A stretch of 64,000 nt of DNA from contig NZ_JQMJ01000004.1 in NCBI RefSeq assembly GCF_000744655.1, forward strand, positions 2,728,001-2,792,000. The letters run 5' to 3'. A model generated the notes under the pieces. It saw nothing but the letters and a program-made list of their open reading frames with translations, was not told the origin of the DNA and ran no database searches. The position numbers were made by a program, and so were the translations under genes. This stretch comes from Streptacidiphilus rugosus AM-16 (GTDB taxonomy: Bacteria > Actinomycetota > Actinomycetes > Streptomycetales > Streptomycetaceae). This document shows, piece after piece, positions 43,223 through 52,634 of the stretch (the stretch's first letter is position 1; every line of letters begins with the position of its first letter).

Positions 43223-43355
43223 GGCCCCGCACGTCGGCGGGGCCGAACGGGTGGTGTGGACCACCATCGTCCCGAATTGCCCTCGGTAGGCGGCTGGTAA
43301 GAGAAGTCCGTCGTCGCCGCACGTTCAACCTCCGGCCGTACGGGTGTCACCCAGG
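43223..43355 (+). promoter_or_regulatory. Upstream region of the phosphodiesterase gene: hairpin and possible PHO boxes
   Basis: GGCCCCGC (43223-43230) pairs with GCGGGGCC (43237-43244). Further on, GTTCAACCTCC (43323-43333) and TGTCACCCAGG (43345-43355) resemble the 11-base PhoP repeat GTTCACC of streptomycetes and are exactly 22 bases (two units) apart, about 70-100 bases before the GTG. The middle unit is poor, so this is tentative. The remaining part of the 287-base gap shows no gene. Confidence 0.35.
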
Positions 43356-43420
43356 ACCACTACTCATGTCGCGGGCACTGCTGCACCGACCACGCATCAG
43401 CTCGCAACGAGGAGAAAACC

Positions 43421-45073
43421 GTGACCCGACGCACCCTTCGCCTGGCCGCTCTGCTCGGCTCCACAGGACTGATCGGCGGGGCGTTCTTCGCCCAGGCCGC
43501 GGCTTCTCCCCTCAAGGCCTCCCCCGCGCACGACCAGCGCCACGTGCTGCTGATCTCCGTCGACGGTCTGCACCAGACCGACCTGGAGTGGTACGTCGCC
43601 CAGCACCCGAAGTCGACGCTGGCCCAGCTCGTGCACGGCGGCGCCGAGTACACCCACGCGAGCACCACCAACCCCTCGGACAGCTTCCCCGGCATGGTCG
43701 CCCAGGTCACCGGTGGCGGCCCGGGCACCACCGGCGTCTACTACGACGACACCTGGAACGACAAGCTGCTGCCGGCCGGCACCACGAACTGCAAGGGCGC
43801 CAAGCCCGGCGTGGAGATCGACTTCACCGAGGACCTGGACAAGAACCAGGCCAGCATCGACGCCGGCCAGGGCCTGAAGAACCTGCCGGGCTCGATCCTG
43901 CAGATGACCGGCGCGCCGCAGAAGCTGCTCAACCCGGCCAAGCTGCCGGTCGACCCGCAGACCTGCAAGCCGGTCTACCCGCACTCCTACCTGCAGACGA
44001 ACACCATCTTCGAGGTGGCCAAGAAGGCCGGTCTGCGCACCGCCTGGTCGGACAAGCACGCCGCGTACGACATCCTCAACGGCCCGAGCGGCACCGGCAT
44101 CGACGACCTGTTCACGCCGGAGATCAACTCCGACGCGCTCGGCTACGCGGCGGGCGACGACTGGACCAAGGACAACAAGGCCACCGAGCAGTACGACACC
44201 TACAAGGTGCAGGCCGTCCTCAACGAGATCGACGGCTACAACCACCAGCGCACCGACAGGGTCGGCACGCCGGCGATCTTCGGCATGAACTTCCAGGCGG
44301 TCTCCACCGCCGAGAAGCTGCCGTCCTCCGACGGCCTGCAGGGCGGCTACGTCTCCAAGAACGTGCCCGGCCCGCTGCTCGCCAAGAACCTGGACTTCGT
44401 CGACGCACAGCTCGGCCGGCTCACGGCGGAGCTGCGCGAGCGTCACCTGGACAGGTCGACCACCATCATCCTGTCCGCCAAGCACGGCCAGTCGCCCAGC
44501 GACCCGAAGGCGCTCAACCGGATCGACGACGGCCCGCTGCTGGACGGCCTCAACGCCGCCTGGGCCAAGGCCCACCCGGGCGCGGGCGCGCTGGTCGCGC
44601 ACGCCGTGGACGACGACGCGGTGCTGCTCTGGCTGAACGACCACTCGCAGGCGGCGGCGGACTTCGCCAAGAACTACCTGCTCGCGCAGAGCGGCACCGG
44701 CACGGACATCGACAAGGCCGCCAAGCCGTTCACCCACTCCGGCCTGACGAAGGTCTACGCGGGCGCCGAGGCGGCCCAGTTCTTCGGCGTCAAGAAGGGT
44801 GACGCCCGCGTGCCCGACGTCTTCGGCGTCGCCCAGTACGGCGTCGTCTACACGGGCGGCACCGGCAAGGTCGCCGAGCACGGCGGCGGCCACGCGGACG
44901 ACCTGAACGTCCCGCTGGTCATCAGCGGCGCCAACGTGCCGGACCAGGTCATCGACAACGCGCCGGTGCAGACCAAGCAGATCGCGCCGACCATCCTGGC
45001 CCTGCTCGGCCTCGACCCGGCCGACCTGACCGCCGTCCACAAGGAGGGCACCCAGGTCCTCCCGGTCCGCTGA
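43421..45073 (+). CDS. Secreted alkaline phosphatase superfamily phosphodiesterase/nucleotide pyrophosphatase
   Basis: 550 residues from GTG 43421, GAGGAG 6-7 bases upstream. A signal peptide (MTRRTLRLAALLGSTGLIGG...AQAAAS) leads. Metal-site motifs are LLISVDGLHQTDL (Asp48), the Thr nucleophile in STTNPSDSFPGM (about residue 82), SAKHGQSP and EHGGGHADDLNVPLVI. This is the NPP-like branch of the alkaline phosphatase superfamily. It would act outside the cell on phosphodiesters. Upstream PHO-like repeats would fit phosphate-starvation control. A strong terminator follows. Confidence 0.92.
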   Translation: MTRRTLRLAALLGSTGLIGGAFFAQAAASPLKASPAHDQRHVLLISVDGLHQTDLEWYVAQHPKSTLAQLVHGGAEYTHASTTNPSDSFPGMVAQVTGGGPGTTGVYYDDTWNDKLLPAGTTNCKGAKPGVEIDFTEDLDKNQASIDAGQGLKNLPGSILQMTGAPQKLLNPAKLPVDPQTCKPVYPHSYLQTNTIFEVAKKAGLRTAWSDKHAAYDILNGPSGTGIDDLFTPEINSDALGYAAGDDWTKDNKATEQYDTYKVQAVLNEIDGYNHQRTDRVGTPAIFGMNFQAVSTAEKLPSSDGLQGGYVSKNVPGPLLAKNLDFVDAQLGRLTAELRERHLDRSTTIILSAKHGQSPSDPKALNRIDDGPLLDGLNAAWAKAHPGAGALVAHAVDDDAVLLWLNDHSQAAADFAKNYLLAQSGTGTDIDKAAKPFTHSGLTKVYAGAEAAQFFGVKKGDARVPDVFGVAQYGVVYTGGTGKVAEHGGGHADDLNVPLVISGANVPDQVIDNAPVQTKQIAPTILALLGLDPADLTAVHKEGTQVLPVR

Positions 45074-45125
45074 CCCAGCAGACCCGCAGGACCCAAGGCC
45101 GCGCCACGAGCGCACGGCGCCCGAC

Positions 45126-45161
45126 GGCGGAGCCCGGACCGATCCCGGTCCGGGCTCCGCC
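45126..45161 (+). terminator. Strong stem-loop terminator after the phosphodiesterase gene
   Basis: Perfect 15-bp inverted repeat, GGCGGAGCCCGGACC (45126-45140) with GGTCCGGGCTCCGCC (45147-45161), loop of six. It lies between converging genes and can serve both strands. Confidence 0.88.
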
Positions 45162-45204
45162 CGTTCCTGCGGGGCCTGATGGCAACGTGCTGCGACGCCC
45201 CCGC

Positions 45205-46425
45205 TCAGGAGCGACGGTCCGTCACGGCCCGCGCGTCGGCCCGCGACGCCTCGGCCGGGGCCGCGGCTTCGAGCGGCGGGGGGCGGTCCCAGGCCAGCAG
45301 CATCATGGCCACGTCGTCGCGGAGGGTGCCGCCCGCGTGGCTCGTGAGGTCGGCGTGGAGCGCGGCGAGACCGACGTCGAGGTCACCGTCCGCCGCGCGC
45401 AGCAGCCCGGGGGCCCGCTGCGCCAAGGGGTAGAAGTCACCCTCGGGTCCGCGGGCCTCGATGACGCCGTCGGTGCAGAGCAGCAGCACGTCCCCCGCCG
45501 TGAAGCCGACCGTCCAGGACTGCGGGCCGCCGGCCGCCAAGTGGGCGAGACCCAGCGGAACCCAGGGGTCCGGCGGGTCCAGCGTCGCCGCCTCGCCGAC
45601 CGACGGCACGAGCAGCGGCGGGACGTGGCCGCAGTGGACCAGCTCGATCGTCTCCTCCGCCGCGCCGAACTGCACCAGCAGCGCCGTGGTGAACTCGCCC
45701 GACGCCGCGTGCCGGGCGACGCTGCGTTCCAGTCGTGCCGCGACGCCGGTGAGCTCCGGCTCGTCGTAGGCCGCCTCGCGGTACGCGCCGAGCACCAGCG
45801 CGGCGGTCCGCACGGCCGGGAGGCCTTTGCCGCGCACGTCGCCGATGAGCGCCCTGACGCCGAACGGGGTGTCCAGCACGGCGTAGAGGTCACCGCCGAT
45901 CTGGGCCAGGTCGGCGGCGGAGACGTAGCGCGCGGCCAGCCGGACCGGTCCGACCTGCGGCTCCGGGGGCGGCAGCAGCGCGAGCTGCGCGGCCTCGGCG
46001 ACCGTCCGCACCGCCACCAGGTGCCGGGTGCGCAGGATCCGGAAATGGGAGATGAGGACCGCCGCCAGGGTCAGCGCCCCGTAGGCGATCAGGGTGCCCT
46101 GGAAGAGCCGGTGCGACTGCAGGTCGCCCAGCCCGTCCCAGCGGGTGAGCAGCACCATCAGCACCAGGCCGACGGAGCTGCTGATGATCACCTCCAGCGG
46201 AAAGAGCATCAGCGCCGCCAGCGGCGGGACCACCGACATCAGCGCACCCAGATAGGTGTCCCGACCCGCGACCATGTCCGCCAGGCAGACCACGATCATC
46301 GCGGCGCCGATCGGCAGCAGTCGCTGCCACAACGGGGCCCGGAGCAGCGCCGCACCGTCGTCGAGCGGCCGGCCCACCGAGGGCGCGGAAGCTCCCGGGT
46401 CCTCCGCCGGCCGGGTGCTCGTCAC
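45205..46425 (-). CDS. Membrane PP2C-type (SpoIIE domain) protein phosphatase
   Basis: 406 residues from GTG 46425. About five membrane segments (35-160: LLPIGAAMIVVCLADMV, GALMSVVPPLAALMLFP, VGLVLMVLLTRW and others) precede a SpoIIE/RsbU-like phosphatase with QIGGDLYAVLDTPFGVRALIGDVRGKGLPA (metal-binding Asp residues), LVHCGHVPPLL, VLLLCTDGVIEAR and RDDVAMMLL. Such enzymes dephosphorylate anti-anti-sigma factors in streptomycetes. On its strand TAGATT lies 8 bases before the GTG and there is no ribosome binding site, so the transcript may be leaderless; the frame extends to 46500 if not. Confidence 0.9.
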   Translation of the reverse strand: MTSTRPAEDPGASAPSVGRPLDDGAALLRAPLWQRLLPIGAAMIVVCLADMVAGRDTYLGALMSVVPPLAALMLFPLEVIISSSVGLVLMVLLTRWDGLGDLQSHRLFQGTLIAYGALTLAAVLISHFRILRTRHLVAVRTVAEAAQLALLPPPEPQVGPVRLAARYVSAADLAQIGGDLYAVLDTPFGVRALIGDVRGKGLPAVRTAALVLGAYREAAYDEPELTGVAARLERSVARHAASGEFTTALLVQFGAAEETIELVHCGHVPPLLVPSVGEAATLDPPDPWVPLGLAHLAAGGPQSWTVGFTAGDVLLLCTDGVIEARGPEGDFYPLAQRAPGLLRAADGDLDVGLAALHADLTSHAGGTLRDDVAMMLLAWDRPPPLEAAAPAEASRADARAVTDRRS

Positions 46426-46536
46426 AGTCCCGAATCTAGCCGAACCCCAGGTAAGGGACACGTCTGGAGCTGCTCTGCAGAGGCCGGGAAAGTATGACAA
46501 AAAGGGTGGGACGCACGTCCGGCGAGAGGTCCCACC

Positions 46537-47526
46537 ATGTCCGCAACGGCCGCCTCACCCCCGCCCGCCGGGCGGGGCGGCGGCCGGGCCCCGCTCACCC
46601 ACCGATGGCGCACCTGCTTCTTCGGCGGCCTCGCGCTCTGGATCGCGGCCGTGCTGGTGACCTACTGGACGAACAACTCCAACCTGGTGCCGACGATCGT
46701 GCTGCTCGGCAGCTTCCTGGTGCCCGGCAGCTTCGTCGTCTGGGCCCACGAGCGCTACGGCCAGGATCTCGGCACCGACCGGATCGTGGCCTGCTTCGCC
46801 GTCGGCGGCATCATCGGGGTGCTGGGGGCCTCGCTGCTGGAGTACTTCCTGCTCGACTCCTCCATCTGGATCTACGTCGGCGTCGGCCTGATCGAGGAGG
46901 CGGTCAAGGCCTGGGCGCTGATCCTGCTGACCCGCAGGATCCCGCACGCGGGCGTGCGGCACGGCCTGGTCCTGGGCGCGACCGTGGGCTTCGGCTTCGC
47001 CGCGTTCGAGAGCGCGGGCTACGCGTTCAACGCGGTGCTGACGGTGCACGGGATCTCCCTGCGGGACCTGGTCTCCACCGAGATCCTGCGCGGCGTGCTG
47101 GCCCCGGTCGGGCACGGCCTGTGGACGGCGATCCTGGGCGCGGTGCTCTTCCGCGAACGGCGCGGTGACCGCTTCGTGCTCAACTGGCACGTGATCGGGA
47201 CCTTCCTCGGCGTCTCCGCGCTGCACGCGCTCTGGGACAGCTCGCACGGGATCGCCGCCTGGGTCGTCGGCCGCATCACCGAGAGCAACTGGCAGAAGCG
47301 GATCTTCGACTTCGGCTACCTCCCCAGACCGACCCACAACCAGGTCGTGCTCTTCGCCGTCTTCTCGACGACGGGCCTGGTCCTGGTGGCCGCCGTAGGC
47401 CTGGGCTGGCTCTGGCTGCTGGTGCAGCAGGCCCGCAGGGACGGCCAGCTGCCGCCGCCGCGGCGGCGGCAGAAGCCGCGACCCGAACTGCACCCGCACC
47501 AGCGCTGGTACCAGCCGCCCACCTGA
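46537..47526 (+). CDS. PrsW family intramembrane metalloprotease
   Basis: 329 residues from ATG 46537 with GAGAGG about 9 bases upstream. About eight membrane segments. The PrsW/CPBP-type active-site motifs are GLIEEAVKAW (Glu120-Glu121), GFGFAAFESAGYAF and HALWDSSHG, with GHGLWTAILGA between. In Bacillus PrsW cuts an anti-sigma factor; the target here is unknown. A Pro/Arg-rich tail (PPPRRRQKPRPELHPH) is cytoplasmic. The phosphatase gene lies divergent beside it with 111 bases between. Confidence 0.92.
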   Translation: MSATAASPPPAGRGGGRAPLTHRWRTCFFGGLALWIAAVLVTYWTNNSNLVPTIVLLGSFLVPGSFVVWAHERYGQDLGTDRIVACFAVGGIIGVLGASLLEYFLLDSSIWIYVGVGLIEEAVKAWALILLTRRIPHAGVRHGLVLGATVGFGFAAFESAGYAFNAVLTVHGISLRDLVSTEILRGVLAPVGHGLWTAILGAVLFRERRGDRFVLNWHVIGTFLGVSALHALWDSSHGIAAWVVGRITESNWQKRIFDFGYLPRPTHNQVVLFAVFSTTGLVLVAAVGLGWLWLLVQQARRDGQLPPPRRRQKPRPELHPHQRWYQPPT

Positions 47527-47594
47527 CGGCCGTGTGACGGCCGCGGGCGTATTCCCGCAGCTGAAAGTGGTTCATCTCACCCTCGTCAAGGGTT

Positions 47595-47635
47595 ACCTAC
47601 GGTGGCGTAGGTCACTTCATGCAGTGAAGTATCTT
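47595..47635 (+). promoter_or_regulatory. Two dyads and a -10-like hexamer before the SGNH hydrolase gene
   Basis: ACCTACG-GTGG-CGTAGGT (47595-47612) and ACTTCA-TGCAG-TGAAGT (47614-47630) lie back to back, then TATCTT (47630-47635), with the ATG at 47640. The second dyad fills the space before the -10, and the start would be leaderless. Two different regulators are suggested. Confidence 0.55.
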
Positions 47636-47639
47636 CCGT

Positions 47640-48443
47640 ATGCCCACACAGCGATCACCCCAGGAGTCCTCACAGATCACCTCCTACGCGGCTCTCGGGG
47701 ACAGCTTCACCGAAGGCCTGAACGACCCCGGCCCCGACGGCGGCTTCGCCGGCTGGGCCGACCGGCTCGCCCGCCTGCTGGCCGAGCGCCGGCCCGTGAC
47801 GGACGACGGCCGCTACGACTTCCGCTACGCGAACCTCGCCGTGCGCGGACGCCTGCTGGACCAGATCGCCGCCGAGCAGGTGCCGCAGATCGAGCAGATG
47901 CGACCGGACCTGGTCAGCCTCTGCGCCGGCGGGAACGACATCCTGCGGCCGGGCAGCGACCCCGACGACGTCGCCGAGCGCTTCGAGCGCGCCGTCGAGC
48001 GGCTGGCCCCGCACGCCGGACAGGTGCTGATCTTCACGGGCTTCGACACCAGGGACACCCCGGTGCTCAAGCACCTGCGCGGCAAGATCGCCACCTACAA
48101 CGCCCATCTGCGGGCCATCGCCGACCGGCACGACCTTGCCGTCGCCGACGTCTGGGCGCTGCGGGCGGTCCGCGACCGCCGCGCCTGGAGCGAGGACCGC
48201 CTGCACCTCTCGCCCGAGGGCCACGAGCGCGTCGCCCTGCTGGCCGCCCGCGCCCTGGGCGTGGCCGCCGGTGACCCCGACGCCACCTGGCCGCCGACGC
48301 CCGCGCACACCGCGGCCGACGCACGCCGGGAGAACCTGCAGTGGGCGCGCGAGTACCTGCTCCCCTGGGTGAGCCGCCGCCTGCGCGGCGAGTCCTCCGG
48401 CGACCACGTCGAGGCCAAGCGCCCGGAGCTGGAACTGCTGTAG
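47640..48443 (+). CDS. SGNH/GDSL family hydrolase
   Basis: 267 residues from ATG 47640, no signal peptide. Block I is YAALGDSFTEGLND with Ser22, block II has ANLAVRGR, block III is CAGGNDIL and block V is WSEDRLHLSPEGHER with Asp and His. This is the streptomycete type of cytoplasmic esterase/lipase-like SGNH hydrolase. The substrate is unknown. No ribosome binding site; -10 spacing suggests a leaderless message. A terminator follows 15 bases after the stop. Confidence 0.93.
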   Translation: MPTQRSPQESSQITSYAALGDSFTEGLNDPGPDGGFAGWADRLARLLAERRPVTDDGRYDFRYANLAVRGRLLDQIAAEQVPQIEQMRPDLVSLCAGGNDILRPGSDPDDVAERFERAVERLAPHAGQVLIFTGFDTRDTPVLKHLRGKIATYNAHLRAIADRHDLAVADVWALRAVRDRRAWSEDRLHLSPEGHERVALLAARALGVAAGDPDATWPPTPAHTAADARRENLQWAREYLLPWVSRRLRGESSGDHVEAKRPELELL

Positions 48444-48457
48444 CGCGCCGGCCCACG

Positions 48458-48497
48458 GGGCCCGCCCCCACGCCCTTCGGGTGTGGGCGGCGGGCCC
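48458..48497 (+). terminator. Long stem-loop terminator after the SGNH hydrolase gene
   Basis: Arms 48458-48475 and 48479-48497 pair over 18 positions with one bulged C and one G-T pair around a TTC loop. Arm starts GGGCCCGCCCCCACGCCC. Confidence 0.8.
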
Positions 48498-48572
48498 TTC
48501 TGCTACCCCGTGTGACTTCTGACTACTCTCGGTTCTCGTGGGAAATTTCTGCAGGCTCCACTCTGCGCAGAA

Positions 48573-48589
48573 ATACCCCAGGGGGGTAT
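48573..48589 (+). promoter_or_regulatory. CsoR-type copper operator before copZ-copA
   Basis: ATACCCC-AGG-GGGGTAT, a 17-base dyad, 58 bases upstream of the copZ start. This is the form of the operator bound by the copper-sensing repressor CsoR in actinobacteria. No csoR gene is in the window. Confidence 0.85.
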
Positions 48590-48646
48590 GCTGTTGTGCA
48601 AGCTGAACAGACCGAACGCATCAGAGAAGCGCCTCAGGAGGCAGAC

Positions 48647-48862
48647 ATGACCACCGCCGTCTTCACCGTTTCCGGCATGACCTGCGGCCACTGCGAGAAG
48701 TCGGTGTCGGAGGAGGTCGGCGCACTGCCCGGCGTCACCGAGGTCTCCGCCGACGCCAAGTCCGGCCTGGTCACCGTCCAATCCGAGCAGCCGCTGGACG
48801 ACGCCGCGGTCCGCGCCGCCGTCGACGAGGCGGGCTACGAGCTGACCGGCCGCAACGCCTGA
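48647..48862 (+). CDS. copZ: Heavy-metal-associated domain copper chaperone
   Basis: 71 residues from ATG 48647, with AGGAGG about 6 bases upstream; the longer open frame overlaps the preceding terminator and is not used. [20 protein letters not shown] contains the copper-binding GMTCxxC motif at 10-16; the rest is the usual ferredoxin-like fold ending [11 protein letters not shown]. It should carry Cu(I) to CopA, whose gene begins 55 bases downstream. Both follow a CsoR-type operator. Confidence 0.95.
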   Translation: MTTAVFTVSGMTCGHCEKSVSEEVGALPGVTEVSADAKSGLVTVQSEQPLDDAAVRAAVDEAGYELTGRNA

Positions 48863-48917
48863 CCCGGCGCCCGCCCGGCGCGGGCGCGCAGCGCGCACCC
48901 CTGAGGAGGGAACCAGC

Positions 48918-51188
48918 ATGACCACGGCCACGCCGGGCACGGACCCGGCCGTCAACAGGGTCGAGCTCGTCATCGGCGGAATGACCTGCGCCTCCTGCGC
49001 GGCCAGGATCGAGAAGAAGCTGAACCGGATGGACGGCGTCGCCGCCACCGTCAACTTCGCCACCGAGAAGGCCAGCGTCGAGTACACGTCCGGCGTGGCC
49101 GTCGACGAGCTGATCGCCGTGGTCGAGAAGACCGGCTACACCGCCGAGGTCCCCCCGCCCCCGGCCCTGCCGGAGCCGGCCGGGGGCGAGCCGGGCCGGG
49201 AAGGCGCCGCCCCGCAGGACGAGGAGACCGCACGCCTGCGGCAACGCCTGCTGGTCACCGTGGCACTCAGTATCCCGGTCGTCGTCCTCGCCATGGTCCC
49301 CGCACTGCAGTTCCGCAACTGGCAGTGGCTCTCGCTGACCCTGGCCGCACCCGTCGTGGTCTGGGGCGGCCTGCCCTTCCACCGGGCCGCCTGGACCAAC
49401 CTGCGGCACGGCGCGGCCACCATGGACACCCTCGTCTCGGTCGGCACCCTCGCCGCCTTCGGCTGGTCGCTGTGGGCGCTCTTCTTCGGGAACGCCGGGA
49501 TGCCCGGCATGAAGCACGGCTTCGACTTCTCGCTCTCCGCCGGTGACGCCTCCTCGACGCTCTATCTGGAGACCGCGGCCGGCGTCACCGCCTTCATCCT
49601 GCTGGGCCGCTACCTGGAGGCGCGCGCCAAGCGGCGGGCGGGCTCCGCGCTGCGGGCCCTGCTGGAGCTCGGCGCCAAGGACGTCGCCGTGCTGCGCGAC
49701 GGGCGCGAGCAGCGCATCCCGGTCGCGCAGCTGGTGGTCGGCGACCGCTTCGTGGTCCGTCCCGGCGAGAAGGTCGCCACGGACGGGCAGGTCGTCGAGG
49801 GGAACTCGGCCGTCGACGCGTCGATGCTGACCGGCGAGTCCGTGCCGGTGGAGGTCGGCCCGGGGGACGCGGTCACCGGCGCGACGGTGAACGCCGGCGG
49901 CCGCCTGGTCGTCGAGGCGACCGGGGTCGGCGCCGACACCCAGCTGGCGCGGATGGCGGCGCTGGTCGAGCAGGCCCAGACCGGCAAGGCCGCGGCGCAG
50001 CGGCTCGCCGACCGGATCTCCGCGGTCTTCGTCCCCGTGGTCCTGCTCCTGGCGCTGGGCACCCTGGGCGTCTGGCTCACCGTCAGCGGCAGTGCCACGG
50101 AGGCGTTCACGGCAGCCGTGGCGGTCCTGATCATCGCCTGTCCCTGCGCGCTGGGACTGGCGACCCCGACGGCGCTCATGGTGGGCACCGGGCGCGGCGC
50201 GCAGCTGGGCATCCTGATCAAGGGCCCCGAGGTGCTGGAGAGCACCCGCCGGGTCGACACGGTCGTGCTGGACAAGACCGGCACGGTCACCACCGGCCGG
50301 ATGGCCCTGGTCGCCGTCCGCGTGGCGGCCGGCGAGGACGAGGCCCGGGCGCTGCGCCTGGCCGCGTCGGTGGAACACGCCTCCGAGCACCCGATCGCCG
50401 CGGCGATCGCGGCGGCGGCCCCCGAACTGCTGCCGGTCGAGGACTTCAGGAACGTGCCCGGACTGGGCGTCCAGGGGGTCGTCGACGGCCACGCGGTCGT
50501 GGCGGGCCGCGAGCGGCTGCTGGACGACTGGGCGATGCACCTGCCGCCGGAGCTCACCGCCGCGAAGGCGGCGGCGGAGTCGGCGGGCCGCACGGCGGTC
50601 CTGGTCGGCTGGGACGGCGCGGCCCGCGCGGTGCTGGAGGTCGCGGACACCCCGAAGCCGACCAGCGCGGAGGCGATCGCCAGGCTGCGCGTCCTCGGTC
50701 TCACCCCCGTCCTGCTGACCGGCGACAACGCCGCGGTGGCCCGCTCGGTGGCCGCGGAGGTCGGCATCGAGAGGGACCAGGTGATCGCGGAGGTCCTGCC
50801 GGAGGACAAGGCCGCGGTCGTGGCCCGGCTGCAGGCGGAGGGCCGGACGGTCGCCATGGTCGGCGACGGCGTGAACGACGCCGCGGCGCTGGCCCAGGCG
50901 GACCTGGGCCTGGCCATGGGCACGGGCACGGACGCGGCGATCGAGGCGGCGGACCTCACCCTGGTCCGCGGGGACCTGCGGGCGGCGGCCGACGCGATCC
51001 GCCTCTCCCGGCGTACCCTGGCCACGATCAAGGGCAACCTCTTCTGGGCCTTCGGCTACAACGTCGCCGCACTCCCGCTGGCGGCGCTCGGCATGCTCAA
51101 CCCGATGATCGCGGGCGCGGCGATGGCCTTCTCCTCGGTCTTCGTCGTCACCAACAGCCTCCGCCTCCGCCGCTTCCGCGCCGCCTGA
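48918..51188 (+). CDS. copA: Copper-exporting P-type ATPase CopA
   Basis: 756 residues from ATG 48918 with GAGGAGGGAA upstream. One N-terminal HMA domain with GMTCASC (21-27), then eight membrane helices of the P1B type. The ion-channel motif [15 protein letters not shown] is near 407-412, the phosphorylation motif VLDKTGTVT has Asp near 452, HP of the P1B ATPases is in ASEHPIAAA, and the hinge is [15 protein letters not shown] motif with this architecture is typical of Cu(I) export. It is the second gene of the copper operon. Confidence 0.97.
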   Translation: MTTATPGTDPAVNRVELVIGGMTCASCAARIEKKLNRMDGVAATVNFATEKASVEYTSGVAVDELIAVVEKTGYTAEVPPPPALPEPAGGEPGREGAAPQDEETARLRQRLLVTVALSIPVVVLAMVPALQFRNWQWLSLTLAAPVVVWGGLPFHRAAWTNLRHGAATMDTLVSVGTLAAFGWSLWALFFGNAGMPGMKHGFDFSLSAGDASSTLYLETAAGVTAFILLGRYLEARAKRRAGSALRALLELGAKDVAVLRDGREQRIPVAQLVVGDRFVVRPGEKVATDGQVVEGNSAVDASMLTGESVPVEVGPGDAVTGATVNAGGRLVVEATGVGADTQLARMAALVEQAQTGKAAAQRLADRISAVFVPVVLLLALGTLGVWLTVSGSATEAFTAAVAVLIIACPCALGLATPTALMVGTGRGAQLGILIKGPEVLESTRRVDTVVLDKTGTVTTGRMALVAVRVAAGEDEARALRLAASVEHASEHPIAAAIAAAAPELLPVEDFRNVPGLGVQGVVDGHAVVAGRERLLDDWAMHLPPELTAAKAAAESAGRTAVLVGWDGAARAVLEVADTPKPTSAEAIARLRVLGLTPVLLTGDNAAVARSVAAEVGIERDQVIAEVLPEDKAAVVARLQAEGRTVAMVGDGVNDAAALAQADLGLAMGTGTDAAIEAADLTLVRGDLRAAADAIRLSRRTLATIKGNLFWAFGYNVAALPLAALGMLNPMIAGAAMAFSSVFVVTNSLRLRRFRAA

Positions 51189-51677
51189 GCGCGGCGCCTC
51201 TCGGCAGAGGTCCAGTTGCACCCCCGGGGGCGCGAGGAACTGCGCGCCTCCGGCGCGCGGACGGGGACCTGTGATCAGAGCGCCAGATGCACTGTCCAAG
51301 GGCACGGGACTCTGCTGATGAGCGGCTCCTCCCCCAGCCTTCGGCCGGGAGGCGCCCCCTGGCCGTCCACCATGGGCTACGCCCTGGGGCCCGGCTGCGT
51401 GCTCGGCGGGCATGTCGCCGCCACCGGCGCGGCCGGTGACCATCGCCTCCCGCGCCGCCTGGAGCTGGGCGGCGAGGCGTTCGTCCATCGGGGGTCCGCA
51501 CAGGGTGGATTGCCCGGGCAGGGGGCGGCGGGGACCAGTTCTGGTGGGAAGGGCAGCGCGGCGTCGAGCGCGCGGCGCAGCGGTCCGTACAGGGCGTCCC
51601 AGCAGCGGACCAGCCCGCCGCCGTTCCACCGCGCCCCCTGCGCCGTTGTGGCATCGCGTCAGATCTACAGTGACCGC
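51189..51677. repeat. Gap after copA carrying a streptomycete-type dispersed repeat
   Basis: 51215-51246 contains GTTGCACCCCCGGGGGCGCG followed by AGGAACTGCGCG, which resembles a very common streptomycete intergenic repeat. A palindromic GCGCGC region follows it, and CCCCCAGCCTTCGGCCGGGA near 51332 is another usual intergenic hairpin. The rest of the 489-base gap has no gene I can support; a Met-start stretch on the reverse strand near 51490 is open for about 60 codons without recognisable family. Confidence 0.55.
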
Positions 51678-52634
51678 ATGGAATATCGCACCCTCGGCAC
51701 CAGCGGGCTCCTCGTCTCCGTGGTCGGACTCGGCTGCAACAACTTCGGCGGACGCCTGGACGCGACGCAGACGCGCGCCGTCGTCGACGCCGCGCTCGAC
51801 GCCGGGGTGACGCTCCTCGACACCGCCGACATGTACGGCGGTGGCGGCGGCTCGGAGACCCTGCTCGGCGAGGCGCTGAAGGGCAGGCGGGACGAGGTCG
51901 TCCTGGCGACCAAGTTCGGCTTCCAGCGGGCCGACATGGGCTACGGGCCGGCCGCCGGGGCGAAGGGCGGGCGGGCCTACATCCGCCGGGCGGTGGAGGC
52001 GTCGCTGCGACGCCTGCAGACCGACCACATCGACCTGTACCAGTTGCACAGCCCCGACCCCGCCACGCCGATCGCCGAGACCCTGAGCGCGCTCAGCGAG
52101 CTCGTCCGCGAGGGCAAGGTGCGCTACGTCGGGCACTCCAACTTCGCCGGCTGGCAGATCGCCGAGGCCGCGCACGTCGCGCGGGAGATCGGGGCGGTCC
52201 CGTTCGTCTCGGCGCAGAACGAGTGGTCGCTGCTGGAGCGCGGGGCCGAGCGCGAGGTGGTGCCCGCGGCGCTGCACTACGGCCTCGGCGTGCTGCCGTT
52301 CTTCCCGCTCGCCAACGGCATGCTGACCGGCAAGGTCCGCCGCGCCACGGGCGTGCCCGCGGGCTCGCGCCTGGCGTCGCGGCCCGAGCGGGTGACCGAG
52401 GCGGGGCTCGACACGGTCGAGCGGCTGGCCGCCTGGGGCGAGGCCCACGGCCGGAGCATCCTCGAGATCGGCGTGGGCGCACTCGCCGCACGGCCCGGCT
52501 GCGGCTCGGTCATCGCCGGGGCGACCACCGCCGAACAGGTCCGCGCCAACGCCGCCGCCGGGCAGTGGGTCCCGACCGCCGAGGAACTCGCCGAGATCGA
52601 CACGGTCCTCGACCCGACGCCCACCACCGCCTGA
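51678..52634 (+). CDS. Aldo/keto reductase
   Basis: 318 residues from ATG 51678 (MEYRTLGTSGLLVSVVGLGC). Catalytic motifs: TLLDTADMYGGGG (Asp, Tyr), LATKFGFQ (Lys), YQLHSPDPATP (His), and the cofactor end VIAGATTAEQVRANAAAGQW. This is the group close to voltage-gated potassium channel beta and L-glyceraldehyde 3-phosphate reductases. TACAGT 7 bases before the ATG and no ribosome binding site suggest a leaderless start. A frame open since 51216 overlaps the repeat region and was rejected. Confidence 0.93.
   Translation: MEYRTLGTSGLLVSVVGLGCNNFGGRLDATQTRAVVDAALDAGVTLLDTADMYGGGGGSETLLGEALKGRRDEVVLATKFGFQRADMGYGPAAGAKGGRAYIRRAVEASLRRLQTDHIDLYQLHSPDPATPIAETLSALSELVREGKVRYVGHSNFAGWQIAEAAHVAREIGAVPFVSAQNEWSLLERGAEREVVPAALHYGLGVLPFFPLANGMLTGKVRRATGVPAGSRLASRPERVTEAGLDTVERLAAWGEAHGRSILEIGVGALAARPGCGSVIAGATTAEQVRANAAAGQWVPTAEELAEIDTVLDPTPTTA

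Noticed and set aside
51340-51654. Possible decayed gene on the reverse strand with MDERLAAQLQAAREAM
   Set aside because: About 60 plausible codons with a shift from another frame, but no family recognised; too weak.
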